Positions 1 to 11,737 of a stretch of DNA of 64,000 bases are shown piece after piece. A program made the position numbers and the translations under genes. This DNA is from Curtobacterium sp. MCBD17_035 (lineage in GTDB: Bacteria > Actinomycetota > Actinomycetes > Actinomycetales > Microbacteriaceae): positions 1 to 64,000 of the forward strand of contig NZ_CP126279.1 of assembly GCF_003234815.2 (NCBI RefSeq), in the 5' to 3' direction. Each line of letters starts with the position of its first letter. The stretch's first letter is position 1. Below the pieces are notes generated by a model. The model worked only from the letters and a program-made list of their open reading frames with translations, was not told the DNA's origin and made no database searches.

Positions 1-1455
1 ATGACGATCCCGGCACCCGTCGAGGACCTCTGGGCCTCGGTGCTCGGACTCCTCGAGGACGACGACCGGATCACCCCGCAGCTGCACGGATTCCTCAACC
101 TGGTCGAACCGAAGGGCGTGCTCGCCGGGACGCTCTACCTCGAGGTCCCCAACGACCTGACGCGGGGCATGCTCGAGCAGCGGATCCGGGTCCCCATCAC
201 CGAGGCCGTCTCGCGCCTCGGTGACGACTCGGTCGCCAACTTCGCGATCACGGTGAACCCCGAACTGACCCCGGAACCCCGCACGGATCCGGTGGTCCCC
301 GCGTACGCGGCATCGGCACCCGTCCCGCCGATGGAGCAGGGCACGGCCCCGCGCCAGTACGTCGAGGCCCCGTTCGTGCCCGCGCCGGTGGACAACCCGT
401 CGAGCGCCGGCCGCCCGGACTCGCGCCTCAACCCGAAGTACAACTTCGACAACTTCGTCATCGGCGGTTCCAACCGCTTCGCACACGCCGCCGCCGTCGC
501 AGTCGCCGAGGCCCCGGCGAAGGCCTACAACCCGCTGTTCATCTACGGCGACTCCGGCCTGGGCAAGACGCACCTCCTCCACGCCATCGGGCACTACGCC
601 GAGAGCCTGTACCCGGGCATCCGCGTCCGGTACGTCTCGAGCGAGGAGTTCACCAACGACTTCATCAACTCGATCGCGAACAACCGCTCCGCGCAGTTCC
701 AGCAGCGCTACCGCGACATCGACATCCTGCTCATCGACGACATCCAGTTCCTGCAGGGGAAGGACTCCACGCAAGAGGCCTTCTTCCACACCTTCAACAC
801 CCTGCACGACCACAACAAGCAGGTCGTCATCACGTCGGACCTGCCGCCGAAGCACCTGACCGGCTTCGAGGACCGCATGCGCAGCCGGTTCGAGTGGGGC
901 CTGATCACGGACGTCCAAGCACCGGACCTCGAGACCCGCATCGCGATCCTCCGCAAGAAGGCGCAGAGCGACCACCTGCAGGTGCGCGACGACATCCTCG
1001 AGTTCATGGCGTCCAAGGTGTCGAGCAACATCCGCGAGCTCGAGGGGACGCTCATCCGGGTCACCGCGTTCGCGAGCCTGAACCGGACCGAGGTCGACAT
1101 GGCACTCGTGCAGACGGTGCTCAAGGACCTCATCACGCTCGACGAGGACAACGTCATCGCACCGGTCGACATCATCACGCACACCGCGGACTACTTCAAA
1201 CTGTCCGTCGACGACCTCTACGGCTCCTCCCGCTCCCAGGCGATCGCGACCGCCCGGCAGATCGCGATGTACCTCTGCCGCGAGATGACGAGTCTGTCCC
1301 TGCCCAAGATCGGGCAGCTGTTCGGCAACCGCGACCACACGACCGTGATGTACGCGAACAAGAAGATCACCGAGCTCATGAAGGAACGTCGGTCGATCTA
1401 CAACCAGGTGACCGAGCTCACGAGCCGCATCAAGCAGGACCGCCGCTACAAGTAG
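1..1455 (+). CDS. dnaA: Chromosomal replication initiator DnaA
   Basis: DnaA binds DnaA boxes at oriC, oligomerises with ATP and opens the duplex. The 484-residue protein has the usual layout: N-terminal helicase-interaction domain, a Pro-rich variable linker (about residues 90-140), an AAA+ domain with Walker A GDSGLGKT (183-190) and Walker B LLIDDIQ (243-249), and a C-terminal DNA-binding domain with the signature GNRDHTTVMYA. The ATG is the first base of the window, so its promoter is not visible. It is followed by the box-containing origin region and dnaN, the classic arrangement. Confidence 0.98.
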   Translation: MTIPAPVEDLWASVLGLLEDDDRITPQLHGFLNLVEPKGVLAGTLYLEVPNDLTRGMLEQRIRVPITEAVSRLGDDSVANFAITVNPELTPEPRTDPVVPAYAASAPVPPMEQGTAPRQYVEAPFVPAPVDNPSSAGRPDSRLNPKYNFDNFVIGGSNRFAHAAAVAVAEAPAKAYNPLFIYGDSGLGKTHLLHAIGHYAESLYPGIRVRYVSSEEFTNDFINSIANNRSAQFQQRYRDIDILLIDDIQFLQGKDSTQEAFFHTFNTLHDHNKQVVITSDLPPKHLTGFEDRMRSRFEWGLITDVQAPDLETRIAILRKKAQSDHLQVRDDILEFMASKVSSNIRELEGTLIRVTAFASLNRTEVDMALVQTVLKDLITLDEDNVIAPVDIITHTADYFKLSVDDLYGSSRSQAIATARQIAMYLCREMTSLSLPKIGQLFGNRDHTTVMYANKKITELMKERRSIYNQVTELTSRIKQDRRYK

Positions 1456-1954
1456 CACCGCCAACGTCGACCTCGTACCCCCCTCCGCGCGCCGGCCGGG
1501 AGGCCCACCGCGGCCCGCCATGCGTCCCCCGGTCCGGCTCCGGGACGGCCGCGGGACGGCCGCGACGCCGCCTCCGGAGAGCACGACCGCCCGGTCTCCA
1601 CAAGATGTGCACAACGTGTGGATAACTGTGGATGACACGCCGCTCCCCTGTTCATGGACGAGGGCCCAGCTGTGGACGTCGTCGGGATGGAGTTCCCGAC
1701 GAGGTTTCCTCGTCCACGGCCGCTCCACACACTGCTCACAAGTCACACGGTTGTAGTTCCCCGTCCTGACAACGATCAACAGAGTTATCCACACTGTGCA
1801 CAAGCGTTAAGACCATTACTCCTGGTTAACGATCTCTCTCAGGGGGCCAACCTTGTGGACGGTCCCCAGCGGCCGAACGACACGGATCCCGCCCCCGCCC
1901 GCTGTGCCACAATGGGGGCCGCCGTCACCGAACCGAAGGACAGGGGTCCCAGCT
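1456..1954. other. oriC: Replication origin oriC (dnaA-dnaN intergenic region)
   Basis: This 499-bp non-coding gap carries perfect 9-mer DnaA boxes in both orientations: TGTGGATAA at 1617-1625 (minus-oriented) and TTATCCACA at 1785-1793 (plus). Near matches include TGTGGATGA (1627-1635), TGTGGACGT (1671-1679) and a TTGTGGAC motif near 1853. The stretch around 1740-1840 is the least GC-rich part and may be the unwinding region. The position between dnaA and dnaN is the standard actinobacterial origin. It also holds the dnaN promoter. Confidence 0.88.
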
Positions 1955-3100
1955 GTGCAGTTCCATGTCAACCGGGACGTCTTCAGCGAAGCGGTCTCCT
2001 TCGCGGTCAAGCTCCTCCCCCAGCGCACGACGCTCCCGATCCTGTCGGGTGTGCTCATCCACGCCGAGGACGACCACCTGACGCTCTCGTCGTTCGACTA
2101 CGAGGTCAGTGCGCAGACCCGCATCCCGGCGCAGATCGACGACCCCGGCACCGTGCTCGTGTCCGGGCGCCTCCTCGCTGACATCGCCAGCCGCCTCCCG
2201 AACGCGCCGGTCGTGTTCAGCACCGACGAGTCCCGGATCACGGTCACGTGCGGATCGGCACACTTCACGCTCCTGAGCATGCCCGTGGCCGAGTACCCGA
2301 CCCTGCCCGAGATCGGTCCCCAGACGGGCGTCATCCCGGGCAACGCCTTCTCCGAGGCCGTCGCGCAGGTGGCGGTCGCCGCCAGCCGTGACGACGTCAC
2401 CCCCGTCATCACAGGTGTGCAGCTCGAGGTCGGCGACACCGACCTGTCCCTCGTCGCGACGGACCGCTACCGGGTCGCCGTCCGGACGATCGCATGGGAC
2501 AGCGGCCGCGTCGGCGCTGACCCGATGCACGCCCTGGTACCCGCGCGTACCCTCCAGGAGGTGGGACGCACCTTCGGATCAGCGAGCACCGTGTCGGTGT
2601 CGATCAGCGGCAACCAGGACCGCGAACTCATCGCGTTCCGTGCCGACGACAAGACCGTCACCTCGCTGCTCATCAAGGGCAACTACCCGCCGGTCCGCCG
2701 GCTGTTCCCCGACACCGTCCCCGACCACGCGGTGCTCAACACCGCGGAACTGGTCGAGGCCGTCCGTCGCGTCTCCCTCGTCCTCGAGCGCGAAGCCGCG
2801 CTCCGATTCACCTTCTCGGTCGACGGGCTCACGCTCGAGGCGATCGGATCCGAACAAGCGCAGGCATCAGAGTCGATCGACGCGCAGTTGACCGGAGAGG
2901 ACACCGTGGTCTCGCTGAAGCCGCAGTTCCTCCTGGACGGGTTGAACGCGGTGCACTCCGAGTTCGTCCGCATCTCCTTCACCAAGACGGAGAACCCGAA
3001 CAAGCCGGGGCCTGTGCTCATCACGGGACAGACCTCGCGTGAGGACGCGGCCGCGGACGGCTACCGGTACCTGCTCCAGCCCAACCTCCTCCTGCGCTGA
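1955..3100 (+). CDS. dnaN: DNA polymerase III beta subunit (sliding clamp)
   Basis: The ring-shaped processivity clamp tethers DNA polymerase III and other partners to DNA. From GTG at 1955 it encodes 381 residues beginning VQFHVNRDVF, the expected size of three clamp domains. Typical blocks are LPILSGVLI near the N-terminus and PVITGVQLE in the middle domain. An AAGGACAGG ribosome site lies about 10 nt upstream. The same frame is open further upstream, but that part lies in the origin and resembles nothing. NucS, encoded later in this window, ends in a sequence that may bind this clamp. Confidence 0.96.
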   Translation: MQFHVNRDVFSEAVSFAVKLLPQRTTLPILSGVLIHAEDDHLTLSSFDYEVSAQTRIPAQIDDPGTVLVSGRLLADIASRLPNAPVVFSTDESRITVTCGSAHFTLLSMPVAEYPTLPEIGPQTGVIPGNAFSEAVAQVAVAASRDDVTPVITGVQLEVGDTDLSLVATDRYRVAVRTIAWDSGRVGADPMHALVPARTLQEVGRTFGSASTVSVSISGNQDRELIAFRADDKTVTSLLIKGNYPPVRRLFPDTVPDHAVLNTAELVEAVRRVSLVLEREAALRFTFSVDGLTLEAIGSEQAQASESIDAQLTGEDTVVSLKPQFLLDGLNAVHSEFVRISFTKTENPNKPGPVLITGQTSREDAAADGYRYLLQPNLLLR

Positions 3101-3150
3101 CGCCGGGGCACCACCGGGCGTCGCGCGAACTCAACGAGAAAAGGGAAATC

Positions 3151-4035
3151 ATGCACATCGGTCTTGTCGGCCTCGGGAAGATGGGCAACAACATGCGTGC
3201 CCGCCTGCGCAACGCAGGGATCGAGGTCACCGGTTACGACGCCAACCCCGCCGTCTCCGATGTCGCCAGCCTCGCGGACCTCGCGGCGGCTCTGCCCGGC
3301 CCGCGCCTCGTGTGGGTCATGGTCCCCCACGGCAAGATCACCGACGACGTGATCTCGGGCCTCGCCGACGTCCTCGACGCGGGCGACCTCGTCATCGACG
3401 GTGGCAACTCGAAGTGGCTCGACGACGAGGTGCACGCCAAGCAGCTCGACGCCAAGGGCATCCGCTACATGGACGCCGGTGTGTCCGGTGGTGTCTGGGG
3501 CCTCGACAACGGTTACGGCCTCATGGTCGGTGGCGCGGACGAGGACGTCGCGACGGCGATGCCCGTGCTCGACGCGCTCCGCCCCGAGGGTCCGCGCGAA
3601 GAGGGCCTGGTCCACGCCGGTCCGGTCGGTGCCGGCCACTACACGAAGATGGTCCACAACGGCATCGAGTACGCGATCATGCAGGCGTACGGCGAGGGCT
3701 ACGAGCTCCTCGAGGCCAAGGACCTGGTCAAGGACGTCCCCGGGACCTTCAGGGCATGGCAGCGCGGGACGGTCGTGCGTTCCTGGCTGCTCGAGCTGCT
3801 CGTGCGCGCGCTCGACGAGGACCCCACGCTCAAGGACCTCGAGGGCTACGTCGAGGACTCCGGTGAGGGTCGCTGGACGCTGGAGGAAGCGATCGAGCAC
3901 GCCGTGCCCATGCCCGCGATCAGCGCCTCGATCTTCGCGCGCTTCGTGTCCCGTCAGGGCAGCGAGTCGCCGACGATGAAGGCGGTCGCCGCCCTCCGCA
4001 ACCAGTTCGGCGGCCACGCCGTCAAGAAGGCCTAG
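3151..4035 (+). CDS. gnd: 6-phosphogluconate dehydrogenase, decarboxylating (short, GndA type)
   Basis: Oxidative decarboxylation of 6-phosphogluconate to ribulose 5-phosphate, in the oxidative pentose phosphate pathway. At 294 residues it is the short form of the family, often NAD-dependent; cofactor preference is inferred. It starts with a Rossmann motif GLVGLGKMGNNM and has the substrate signature DAGVSGGVWGLDNG and the catalytic block KMVHNGIEYA. The ribosome site GAGAAAAGGG precedes the ATG. The gene sits between dnaN and recF as in streptomycetes, an old linkage with replication genes rather than a functional operon. Confidence 0.93.
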   Translation: MHIGLVGLGKMGNNMRARLRNAGIEVTGYDANPAVSDVASLADLAAALPGPRLVWVMVPHGKITDDVISGLADVLDAGDLVIDGGNSKWLDDEVHAKQLDAKGIRYMDAGVSGGVWGLDNGYGLMVGGADEDVATAMPVLDALRPEGPREEGLVHAGPVGAGHYTKMVHNGIEYAIMQAYGEGYELLEAKDLVKDVPGTFRAWQRGTVVRSWLLELLVRALDEDPTLKDLEGYVEDSGEGRWTLEEAIEHAVPMPAISASIFARFVSRQGSESPTMKAVAALRNQFGGHAVKKA

Positions 4036-4058
4036 CGGTCCTCGCTCGTCCGGCCCGC

Positions 4059-5324
4059 GTGCACGTCGACCATCTCCAGCTGACCGACTTCCGGAACTAC
4101 CGGGAGGCGGACGTCGACCTCGCACGCGGGCCGAACCTGTTCGTGGGCCGGAACGGACAGGGCAAGACCAACCTCGTCGAGTCGATCGGGTACCTGTCCA
4201 CCCTCGGTTCGCACCGGGTCCCGACCGACGCCGCGCTCGTGCGACAGGGGTGCGACGCGGCGATCGTCCGGGCACGGCTCGCGTACGAGGAGCGCACGAT
4301 CCTCGCCGAGGTGCAGATCAACCGGACCGGCTCGAACCGCGCCCAGGTGAACCGGGCACCCATCAAGCCCCGGGATCTCCCCCGCTACTGCACGAGCGTG
4401 TTGTTCGCCCCCGAGGACCTGGCCCTGGTGCGCGGCGAGCCCGCCGGCCGGCGCCGGATGCTCGACGAACTCCTCGTGCTCATCGCCCCGCGCATGCAGG
4501 GGGTGCTCGCGGACTACGACCGGACGCTCCGCCAGCGGAACACGCTCCTCAAGTCGGCGCGCGGTTCGGGTGTCAGCGGCGCCGCGATGTCGACCCTGGA
4601 CGTCTGGGACGACCGCCTCGTCGCGCTCGGGTCCGAGGTCATCGCCGGGCGCGACCACCTGGTCCGACGACTCGCACCGTTCGTCGCCGAGGCCTACGCG
4701 GCGGTCGCGGGTGCGGCCCACGAGGCGTCACTCGCGGGCGTCCTCAGCATCCGGGGCGGCGACCCGGAGACCGAGCAGGAGCTCGGGAGCGAGATCGAAC
4801 CCGTGACGGTGGCCGCCGCGGCGGACGGGTTCCGAGCCGGCCTGGCCCGTCGGCGCCGGGACGAGCTCGACCGCGGACTGACCCTCGTCGGTCCGCACCG
4901 AGACGACGTCCTCTTCCGGCTCAACGGGTTACCGGCCCGTGGCTACGCCAGTCACGGCGAGTCGTGGTCGTTCGCACTGGCGGTCAAGCTCGCGGCCGCG
5001 GCCGTGCTCCGCGCGGAGTCGTCCCTCGGCGATCCGATCATCGTGCTCGACGACGTGTTCGCGGAACTCGACGAGACCCGCCGCGGCCGACTCGCGAACG
5101 CGGTGTCCGGGTACGAGCAGGTGCTCATCACGGCGGCCGTCCACGGTGACGTGCCGCCGGTCCTCGCCGCGCACACGGTGCACATCGACTCCGGGAGGAT
5201 CGTGGACGCGCCGGACGACGCCGCGGCGGTCGCCGAGACGGGGACCCCGGCGACCGGATCGACGGACGGGACCGACGGGGCGGACGCGCACCGTTCCTCC
5301 CGTCCGGCCGCGCAGGAGGTGTGA
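4059..5324 (+). CDS. recF: DNA replication/repair ATPase RecF
   Basis: RecF is an SMC-like ATPase that loads RecA at single-strand gaps together with RecO and RecR. The 421-residue protein starts at GTG 4059 (MHVDHLQLTDFRNY, the usual RecF N-terminus). It has Walker A GRNGQGKTN at about residues 30-38 and a C-terminal Walker B region IIVLDDVFAELDE. The last roughly 40 residues are a low-complexity Thr/Gly/Asp tail beyond the usual end of RecF. Its stop overlaps the earliest possible start of the DUF721 gene. Confidence 0.95.
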   Translation: MHVDHLQLTDFRNYREADVDLARGPNLFVGRNGQGKTNLVESIGYLSTLGSHRVPTDAALVRQGCDAAIVRARLAYEERTILAEVQINRTGSNRAQVNRAPIKPRDLPRYCTSVLFAPEDLALVRGEPAGRRRMLDELLVLIAPRMQGVLADYDRTLRQRNTLLKSARGSGVSGAAMSTLDVWDDRLVALGSEVIAGRDHLVRRLAPFVAEAYAAVAGAAHEASLAGVLSIRGGDPETEQELGSEIEPVTVAAAADGFRAGLARRRRDELDRGLTLVGPHRDDVLFRLNGLPARGYASHGESWSFALAVKLAAAAVLRAESSLGDPIIVLDDVFAELDETRRGRLANAVSGYEQVLITAAVHGDVPPVLAAHTVHIDSGRIVDAPDDAAAVAETGTPATGSTDGTDGADAHRSSRPAAQEV

Positions 5325-5326
5325 CG

Positions 5327-5827
5327 GTGCCACGACCGGACCGGCCGACCGAACCGACGCGGTTCTACCTCCACCTGAAGGCGGTGTTCGGTGACCCCGC
5401 GAAGCGATCCGTCGACGCGCGTCGGCGTCGTCGACGCGAGGCCTCCGCGGACTCGGAGCCCTACGGCGTCGGACGCGAGCCGCGGGGGCTCGGCGACGTG
5501 GTGGGGAACCTGACGAGCGAGCTCGGGTGGACCGAGCCCCTGGCGCAGTCCGAGGTGATCGCCGCGTGGCCCCATGTCGTCGGCGCCGAGCTCGCGGCGC
5601 ACTCGGAGCCGGTGTCGATCGACGACCACGCGCTGCTCATCCGGTGTGACTCGACCGCCTGGGCCACACAACTCCGACTCATGCGCGCGCAGATCACGAC
5701 GACGATCGCGGAGCGCTACCCGGAGGCGGGGGTCGAGTCGGTGCGCGTTCTCGCCCCGGACGCCCCGACCTGGAAACGCGGTCTCAGATCGGTCCAGGGG
5801 CGCGGCCCTCGCGATACCTACGGTTGA
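5327..5827 (+). CDS. DUF721/DciA-like protein
   Basis: Members of the DUF721 family include DciA, the ancestral loader of the replicative helicase DnaB. This 166-residue protein carries the DUF721 core (about residues 60-150), including WPHVVGAELAAHSEPV and RCDSTAWATQLRLM. A GTG at 5321 would overlap the recF stop, but the AGGAGG at 5314-5319 is correctly spaced (7 nt) only for the GTG at 5327, so that start is preferred. The position between recF and gyrB is conserved in actinobacteria. The helicase-loading role is inferred from family and location. Confidence 0.88.
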   Translation: MPRPDRPTEPTRFYLHLKAVFGDPAKRSVDARRRRRREASADSEPYGVGREPRGLGDVVGNLTSELGWTEPLAQSEVIAAWPHVVGAELAAHSEPVSIDDHALLIRCDSTAWATQLRLMRAQITTTIAERYPEAGVESVRVLAPDAPTWKRGLRSVQGRGPRDTYG

Positions 5828-7969
<2,142 letters not shown>

Positions 7970-8062
7970 GGCACCGCGCGCCCCGCGCGCCCCGACCACC
8001 TGCCGGCGCGACGCCCGAGCAGGACGGAACCACGGCCTCCCGGCCGATGAGAGAGGCAGCAC

Positions 8063-10693
8063 ATGGCTGACGACAACGACAACGGCGGCGACGAGCCCGA
8101 GGTCGTGCACGGCGACGCCGGCGACATCGTGCTCTCGGGCGACCGCATCTCGCAGGTCGACCTCCAGCTCGAGATGCAGCGGTCCTACCTCGACTACGCC
8201 ATGAGCGTCATCGTCGGGCGTGCGCTCCCGGAGGTCCGTGACGGCCTCAAGCCCGTGCACCGGCGCGTCCTCTACGCGATGTACGACGGCGGGTACCGCC
8301 CGGACCGCGCCTTCTCCAAGTGCTCGCGCGTGGTCGGCGACGTCATGGGGCAGTTCCACCCGCACGGCGACTCCGCCATCTACGACGCCCTCGTCCGCCT
8401 GGTGCAGCCGTGGAGCCTCCGGTACCCGCTCGCGCTCGGCCAGGGCAACTTCGGGTCCCCCGGCAACGACGGTGCCGCCGCCCCGCGGTACACCGAGACG
8501 AAGATGGCTCCGCTCGCGCTCGAGATGGTGCGGGACATCGAGGAAGACACCGTCGACTTCCAGGACAACTACGACGGCCGCACGCAGGAACCGTCGATCC
8601 TGCCGTCGCGCTTCCCGAACCTGCTCGTCAACGGGTCGGTCGGCATCGCGGTCGGCATGGCCACGAACATCCCGCCGCACAACCTGCGTGAGGTCGCCGA
8701 GGGCGCGAAGTGGGCGCTCGAACACCCGGACGCGACGCGTGAGGAGCTCCTCGAGGCGCTCATGCAGCGGATCAAGGGCCCGGACTTCCCGACCGGCGCG
8801 CAGATCCTCGGCGTCCGCGGGATCCAGGACGCCTACCGCACGGGCCGCGGTTCGATCACCATGCGCGCGGTCGTCAACGTCGAGGAGATCCAGGGTCGGA
8901 CCTGCCTCGTCGTGACCGAGCTGCCGTACCAGGTGAACCCGGACAACCTCGCGGTCAAGATCGCGGAACTCGTCAAGGACGGCCGCCTGGCGGGCATCGC
9001 GGACATCCGCGACGAGACCTCCGGCCGCACGGGACAGCGGCTCGTGATCGTCCTCAAGCGCGACGCGGTCGCCAAGGTCGTGCTCAACAACCTGTACAAG
9101 CACACGCAGCTGCAGGAGAACTTCGGCGCGAACATGCTCGCGATCGTCGACGGTGTCCCGCGCACGCTCGCGCTCGACGGCTTCATCTCGGCGTGGGTCG
9201 ACCACCAGGTCGAGGTCATCGTCCGGCGGACCCGCTTCCGGCTCCGCAAGGCGGAGGAGCGGGCGCACATCCTCCGCGGGTACCTCGCCGCCCTCGACGC
9301 GCTCGACGAGGTCATCGCGCTCATCCGCCGGTCGCCGACGGTCGAGGAGGCCCGGGACGGCCTCATGGCGCTGCTGTCGGTCGACGAGGTCCAGGCACGC
9401 GCGATCCTCGACCTGCAGCTCCGTCGTCTCGCCGCTCTCGAGCGACAGCGGATCCACGAGGAGGCCGAGGAGCTCGAGCGCCTCATCGCGGACTACCAGG
9501 ACATCCTCGCGCGTCCCGAGCGCCAGCGCGTGATCATCGGCGAGGAGCTCGACGAGATCGTCGCCAAGTTCGGCGACGACCGCCGCACCGAGGTGATGTT
9601 CGGGTTCGACGGCGACATGAGCGTCGAGGACCTCATCCCCGAGGAGGAGATGGTCGTCACCATCACGCGTGGTGGCTACGTCAAGCGCACGCGCAGCGAC
9701 AACTACCGGTCCCAGCACCGCGGCGGCAAGGGCGTCAAGGGCGCCCAGCTCCGAGCGGACGACGTCGTCGACCACTTCTTCGTCACGACGACGCACCACT
9801 GGCTGCTGTTCCTGACCGACAAGGGTCGCGTCTACCGCGCCAAGGCGTACGAACTCCAGGAGGCCGGGCGCGACGCCAAGGGCCAGCACGTCGCCAACCT
9901 GCTCGCCATGCAGCCGGACGAGCAGATCTCGCAGGTCCTCGACATCCGCGACTACGAGGCAGCCCAGTACCTCGTGTTGGCGACCCGCGACGGCCTGGTC
10001 AAGAAGACCGCGCTCACCGAGTACGACACGAACCGCACCGGCGGGATCATCGCGATCAATCTCCGCGAGGGTGACGCACTCGTCTCCGCACTCCTGGTGG
10101 ACGAGTCCGACGACCTCCTCCTGGTCTCGCGGCACGGCATGTCGCTCCGGTTCACCGCGACGAACGACGCCCTGCGTCCGATGGGCCGCTCGACGTCCGG
10201 CGTCAAGGGCATGACCTTCCGTGGGGACGACTCGCTGCTGTCCGCGTCGGTCGCGCACGACGAGGGATTCGTGTTCGTGATGACGGAGGGCGGCTACGCC
10301 AAGCGCACCGCCGTGGACCAGTACCGCGTGCAGGGGCGCGGTGGTCTCGGCATCAAGGTGGCCAAGCTCGCGGTCGACCGGGGTGACCTGGTCGGCGGTC
10401 TCATCGTCAGCGGGGACGACGAGGTGCTCGTCGTGCTGGCTTCCGGCAAGGTGGTAAGGTCTGCCGTGGCCGAGGTCCCTGCCAAGGGGCGCGACACCAT
10501 GGGCGTCGTGTTCGCACGCTTCGCCGACGACGACCGGATCATCGCAGTGGCCCGGAACAGTGAACGGAACCTGGACGACCAGGCCGACGCCGAGATCGAA
10601 CCCGCGGGCCCGGTCGAAGCAGTGAGCCCCGCCGAGGCAACGGACGAGCCCGCCGACCCGCAGGCCGGAGAGGACCAGTCAACGAATGAGTAG
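8063..10693 (+). CDS. gyrA: DNA gyrase subunit A
   Basis: Breakage-reunion subunit of gyrase, 876 residues. The catalytic tyrosine is Y143 in APRYTETK. The quinolone-resistance region reads [10 protein letters not shown] with serine at residue 104, the sensitive type. The C-terminal DNA-wrapping beta-pinwheel contains a GyrA-box-like HRGGKGVKG, which supports gyrase over topoisomerase IV. The tail is acidic ([12 protein letters not shown]). The ribosome site GAGAGGCAGC precedes ATG 8063. The 3' end overlaps the next gene by 8 nt. Confidence 0.97.
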   Translation: MADDNDNGGDEPEVVHGDAGDIVLSGDRISQVDLQLEMQRSYLDYAMSVIVGRALPEVRDGLKPVHRRVLYAMYDGGYRPDRAFSKCSRVVGDVMGQFHPHGDSAIYDALVRLVQPWSLRYPLALGQGNFGSPGNDGAAAPRYTETKMAPLALEMVRDIEEDTVDFQDNYDGRTQEPSILPSRFPNLLVNGSVGIAVGMATNIPPHNLREVAEGAKWALEHPDATREELLEALMQRIKGPDFPTGAQILGVRGIQDAYRTGRGSITMRAVVNVEEIQGRTCLVVTELPYQVNPDNLAVKIAELVKDGRLAGIADIRDETSGRTGQRLVIVLKRDAVAKVVLNNLYKHTQLQENFGANMLAIVDGVPRTLALDGFISAWVDHQVEVIVRRTRFRLRKAEERAHILRGYLAALDALDEVIALIRRSPTVEEARDGLMALLSVDEVQARAILDLQLRRLAALERQRIHEEAEELERLIADYQDILARPERQRVIIGEELDEIVAKFGDDRRTEVMFGFDGDMSVEDLIPEEEMVVTITRGGYVKRTRSDNYRSQHRGGKGVKGAQLRADDVVDHFFVTTTHHWLLFLTDKGRVYRAKAYELQEAGRDAKGQHVANLLAMQPDEQISQVLDIRDYEAAQYLVLATRDGLVKKTALTEYDTNRTGGIIAINLREGDALVSALLVDESDDLLLVSRHGMSLRFTATNDALRPMGRSTSGVKGMTFRGDDSLLSASVAHDEGFVFVMTEGGYAKRTAVDQYRVQGRGGLGIKVAKLAVDRGDLVGGLIVSGDDEVLVVLASGKVVRSAVAEVPAKGRDTMGVVFARFADDDRIIAVARNSERNLDDQADAEIEPAGPVEAVSPAEATDEPADPQAGEDQSTNE

Positions 10694-11093
10694 TGTCGCC
10701 GAGAAGCTCCAGCGCAAGACGAAGCGACCCGTCGGCACCAAGCAGGTCCGGCTGCGCCTGGTGTACCTCGACTTCTGGTCGTGCGTGAAGCTGTCGTTCC
10801 TCATCGCGCTGGCCGGCAGCATCGTGATCGTCGTGGCGACCATGCTCGTCTGGATCATCCTGAACCAGACGGGTGTGTTCACCCAGATCGACAAGCTGCT
10901 GCAGGACGTCACGGGCAAGAACAACTACTCGATCATGGACCAGTTCTCGCTGGGCCAGGTCATGGGGTTCTCGATCGTCGTCGGGATCCTCAACGTGGTC
11001 GTCGGCACGGTACTCGGCGCGATCGTGAGCGTGCTGTACAACCTCAGCGTGCGGATCACCGGTGGTCTGCTCGTCGGGTTCACCAACAACTGA
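10686..11093 (+). CDS. DUF3566 domain membrane protein
   Basis: Small integral membrane protein of 135 residues with two predicted membrane segments: about residues 35-60 ([20 protein letters not shown]) and 90-125. This matches the DUF3566 family encoded directly after gyrA in many actinobacteria. The function is unknown. It overlaps the gyrA end by 8 nt, indicating translational coupling. Conservation of this position is established; any role in division or topology is speculation. Confidence 0.85.
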   Translation: MSSVAEKLQRKTKRPVGTKQVRLRLVYLDFWSCVKLSFLIALAGSIVIVVATMLVWIILNQTGVFTQIDKLLQDVTGKNNYSIMDQFSLGQVMGFSIVVGILNVVVGTVLGAIVSVLYNLSVRITGGLLVGFTNN

Positions 11094-11167
11094 CCCGGAT
11101 CACCGGTCTGGAGGCCCCACCCGATTCGCGCCCGCGGCGCGCGTCATGTAGGCTTTCATCCGGTCTC

Positions 11168-11241
11168 GGGGCTATAGCTCAGGCGGTTAGAGCGCTTCGC
11201 TGATAACGAAGAGGTCCTAGGTTCAAGTCCTAGTAGCCCCA
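11168..11241 (+). tRNA. tRNA-Ile (anticodon GAT)
   Basis: Full 74-nt cloverleaf. The acceptor stem GGGGCTA/TAGCCCC is perfect, the anticodon loop CTGATAA gives GAT, and the T arm is CTAGG-TTCAAGT-CCTAG. CCA is not encoded. A -10-like TAGGCT lies at 11149-11154. A GACGG-TTCG-CCGTC hairpin follows and could help 3' processing. Confidence 0.97.
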
Positions 11242-11326
11242 CTCCGACGGTTCGCCGTCATCGTGACTGCACCACCGAGCCCGTATGACCCGTCGGCTGC
11301 TCCTCCGGTAGCATGGCCGACCATCC

Positions 11327-11402
11327 GGGGCCTTAGCTCAATTGGCAGAGCACCGCCTTTGCAAGGCGGGGGTTAGGGGTTCGATTCCCCTAGGCTCCAC
11401 CA
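11327..11402 (+). tRNA. tRNA-Ala (anticodon TGC)
   Basis: Cloverleaf with acceptor GGGGCCT/AGGCTCC (one G-T pair), anticodon TGC in CTTTGCAAG, and T arm AGGGG-TTCGATT-CCCCT. The mature body ends at 11399 and CCA is encoded at 11400-11402. A TAGCAT hexamer at 11309-11314 is a candidate -10, so it may be transcribed independently of tRNA-Ile. The Ile/Ala pair downstream of gyrA is common in actinobacteria. Confidence 0.97.
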
Positions 11403-11409
11403 GCTGTCT

Positions 11410-11441
11410 GGGCTGCTCGGCGCTTCGCGCCTTCGCAGCCC
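11410..11441 (+). terminator. Hairpin after tRNA-Ala
   Basis: GGGCTGC (11410-11416) pairs with GCAGCCC (11435-11441), with a nested GGCGC-TTC-GCGCC inside. It starts 7 nt after the encoded CCA. There is no U-tract, as is usual in high-GC actinobacteria, so terminator function is inferred. Confidence 0.6.
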
Positions 11442-11584
11442 GCTGGTTCAGTGCTTCATGCGCGCCGCCGCCCCTGCGGGGCGACGTCGCGGGGCGTGCC
11501 TGAGCGCTCCGTGCTCGGCGCTCGGCGCGCGGCGCCGGCCCAGTGCCTTCGGTCCGGGCGTCCCTTCCGGTCCTCCTCTTGCGT

Positions 11585-11640
11585 GAGATCGCAGGAGGTG
11601 CCGCTTCGGACCGCGCCGAAACGACATCTGCTGCGATCTC
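11585..11640. repeat. Long imperfect hairpin element in the tRNA-Ala/hypothetical gap
   Basis: The 11403-11737 gap holds no credible gene. It contains a 56-bp imperfect palindrome: outer arms GAGATCGCAG (11585-11594) and CTGCGATCTC (11631-11640), then GGTG/CATC with a wobble pair, then CTTCGG/CCGAAA flanking the centre ACCGCG. It is much longer than a simple terminator and sits mid-gap, over 180 nt from the tRNA. It may be a dispersed structured repeat or an RNA element. Confidence 0.6.
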
Positions 11641-11690
11641 GGCGGAGGGCTGCCGGCGACGCCGGGTGAGATGGCCCTCCCGGCATGACG

Positions 11691-11720
11691 AACGGCCCGC
11701 GCCGAGTGGCACGGGCCGTT
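11691..11720. terminator. Hairpin terminator for the hypothetical membrane protein
   Basis: Perfect arms AACGGCCCG (11691-11699) and CGGGCCGTT (11712-11720) lie 17 nt beyond the stop of the minus-strand gene at 11738. The spacing suits a terminator; no clear U-tract follows on the minus strand. Confidence 0.65.
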
Positions 11721-11737
11721 CGTGTGGTGCGATCCGA

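Noticed and set aside
1671-1679. TGTGGACGT as a DnaA box
   Set aside because: It differs from the consensus at two positions. It is listed only as a weak candidate within oriC and not counted as a box.
1853-1954. Longer dnaN start upstream
   Set aside because: The extra 34 codons (Pro/Arg-rich) lie within oriC sequence. The GTG at 1955 has a ribosome site and matches the usual clamp N-terminus.
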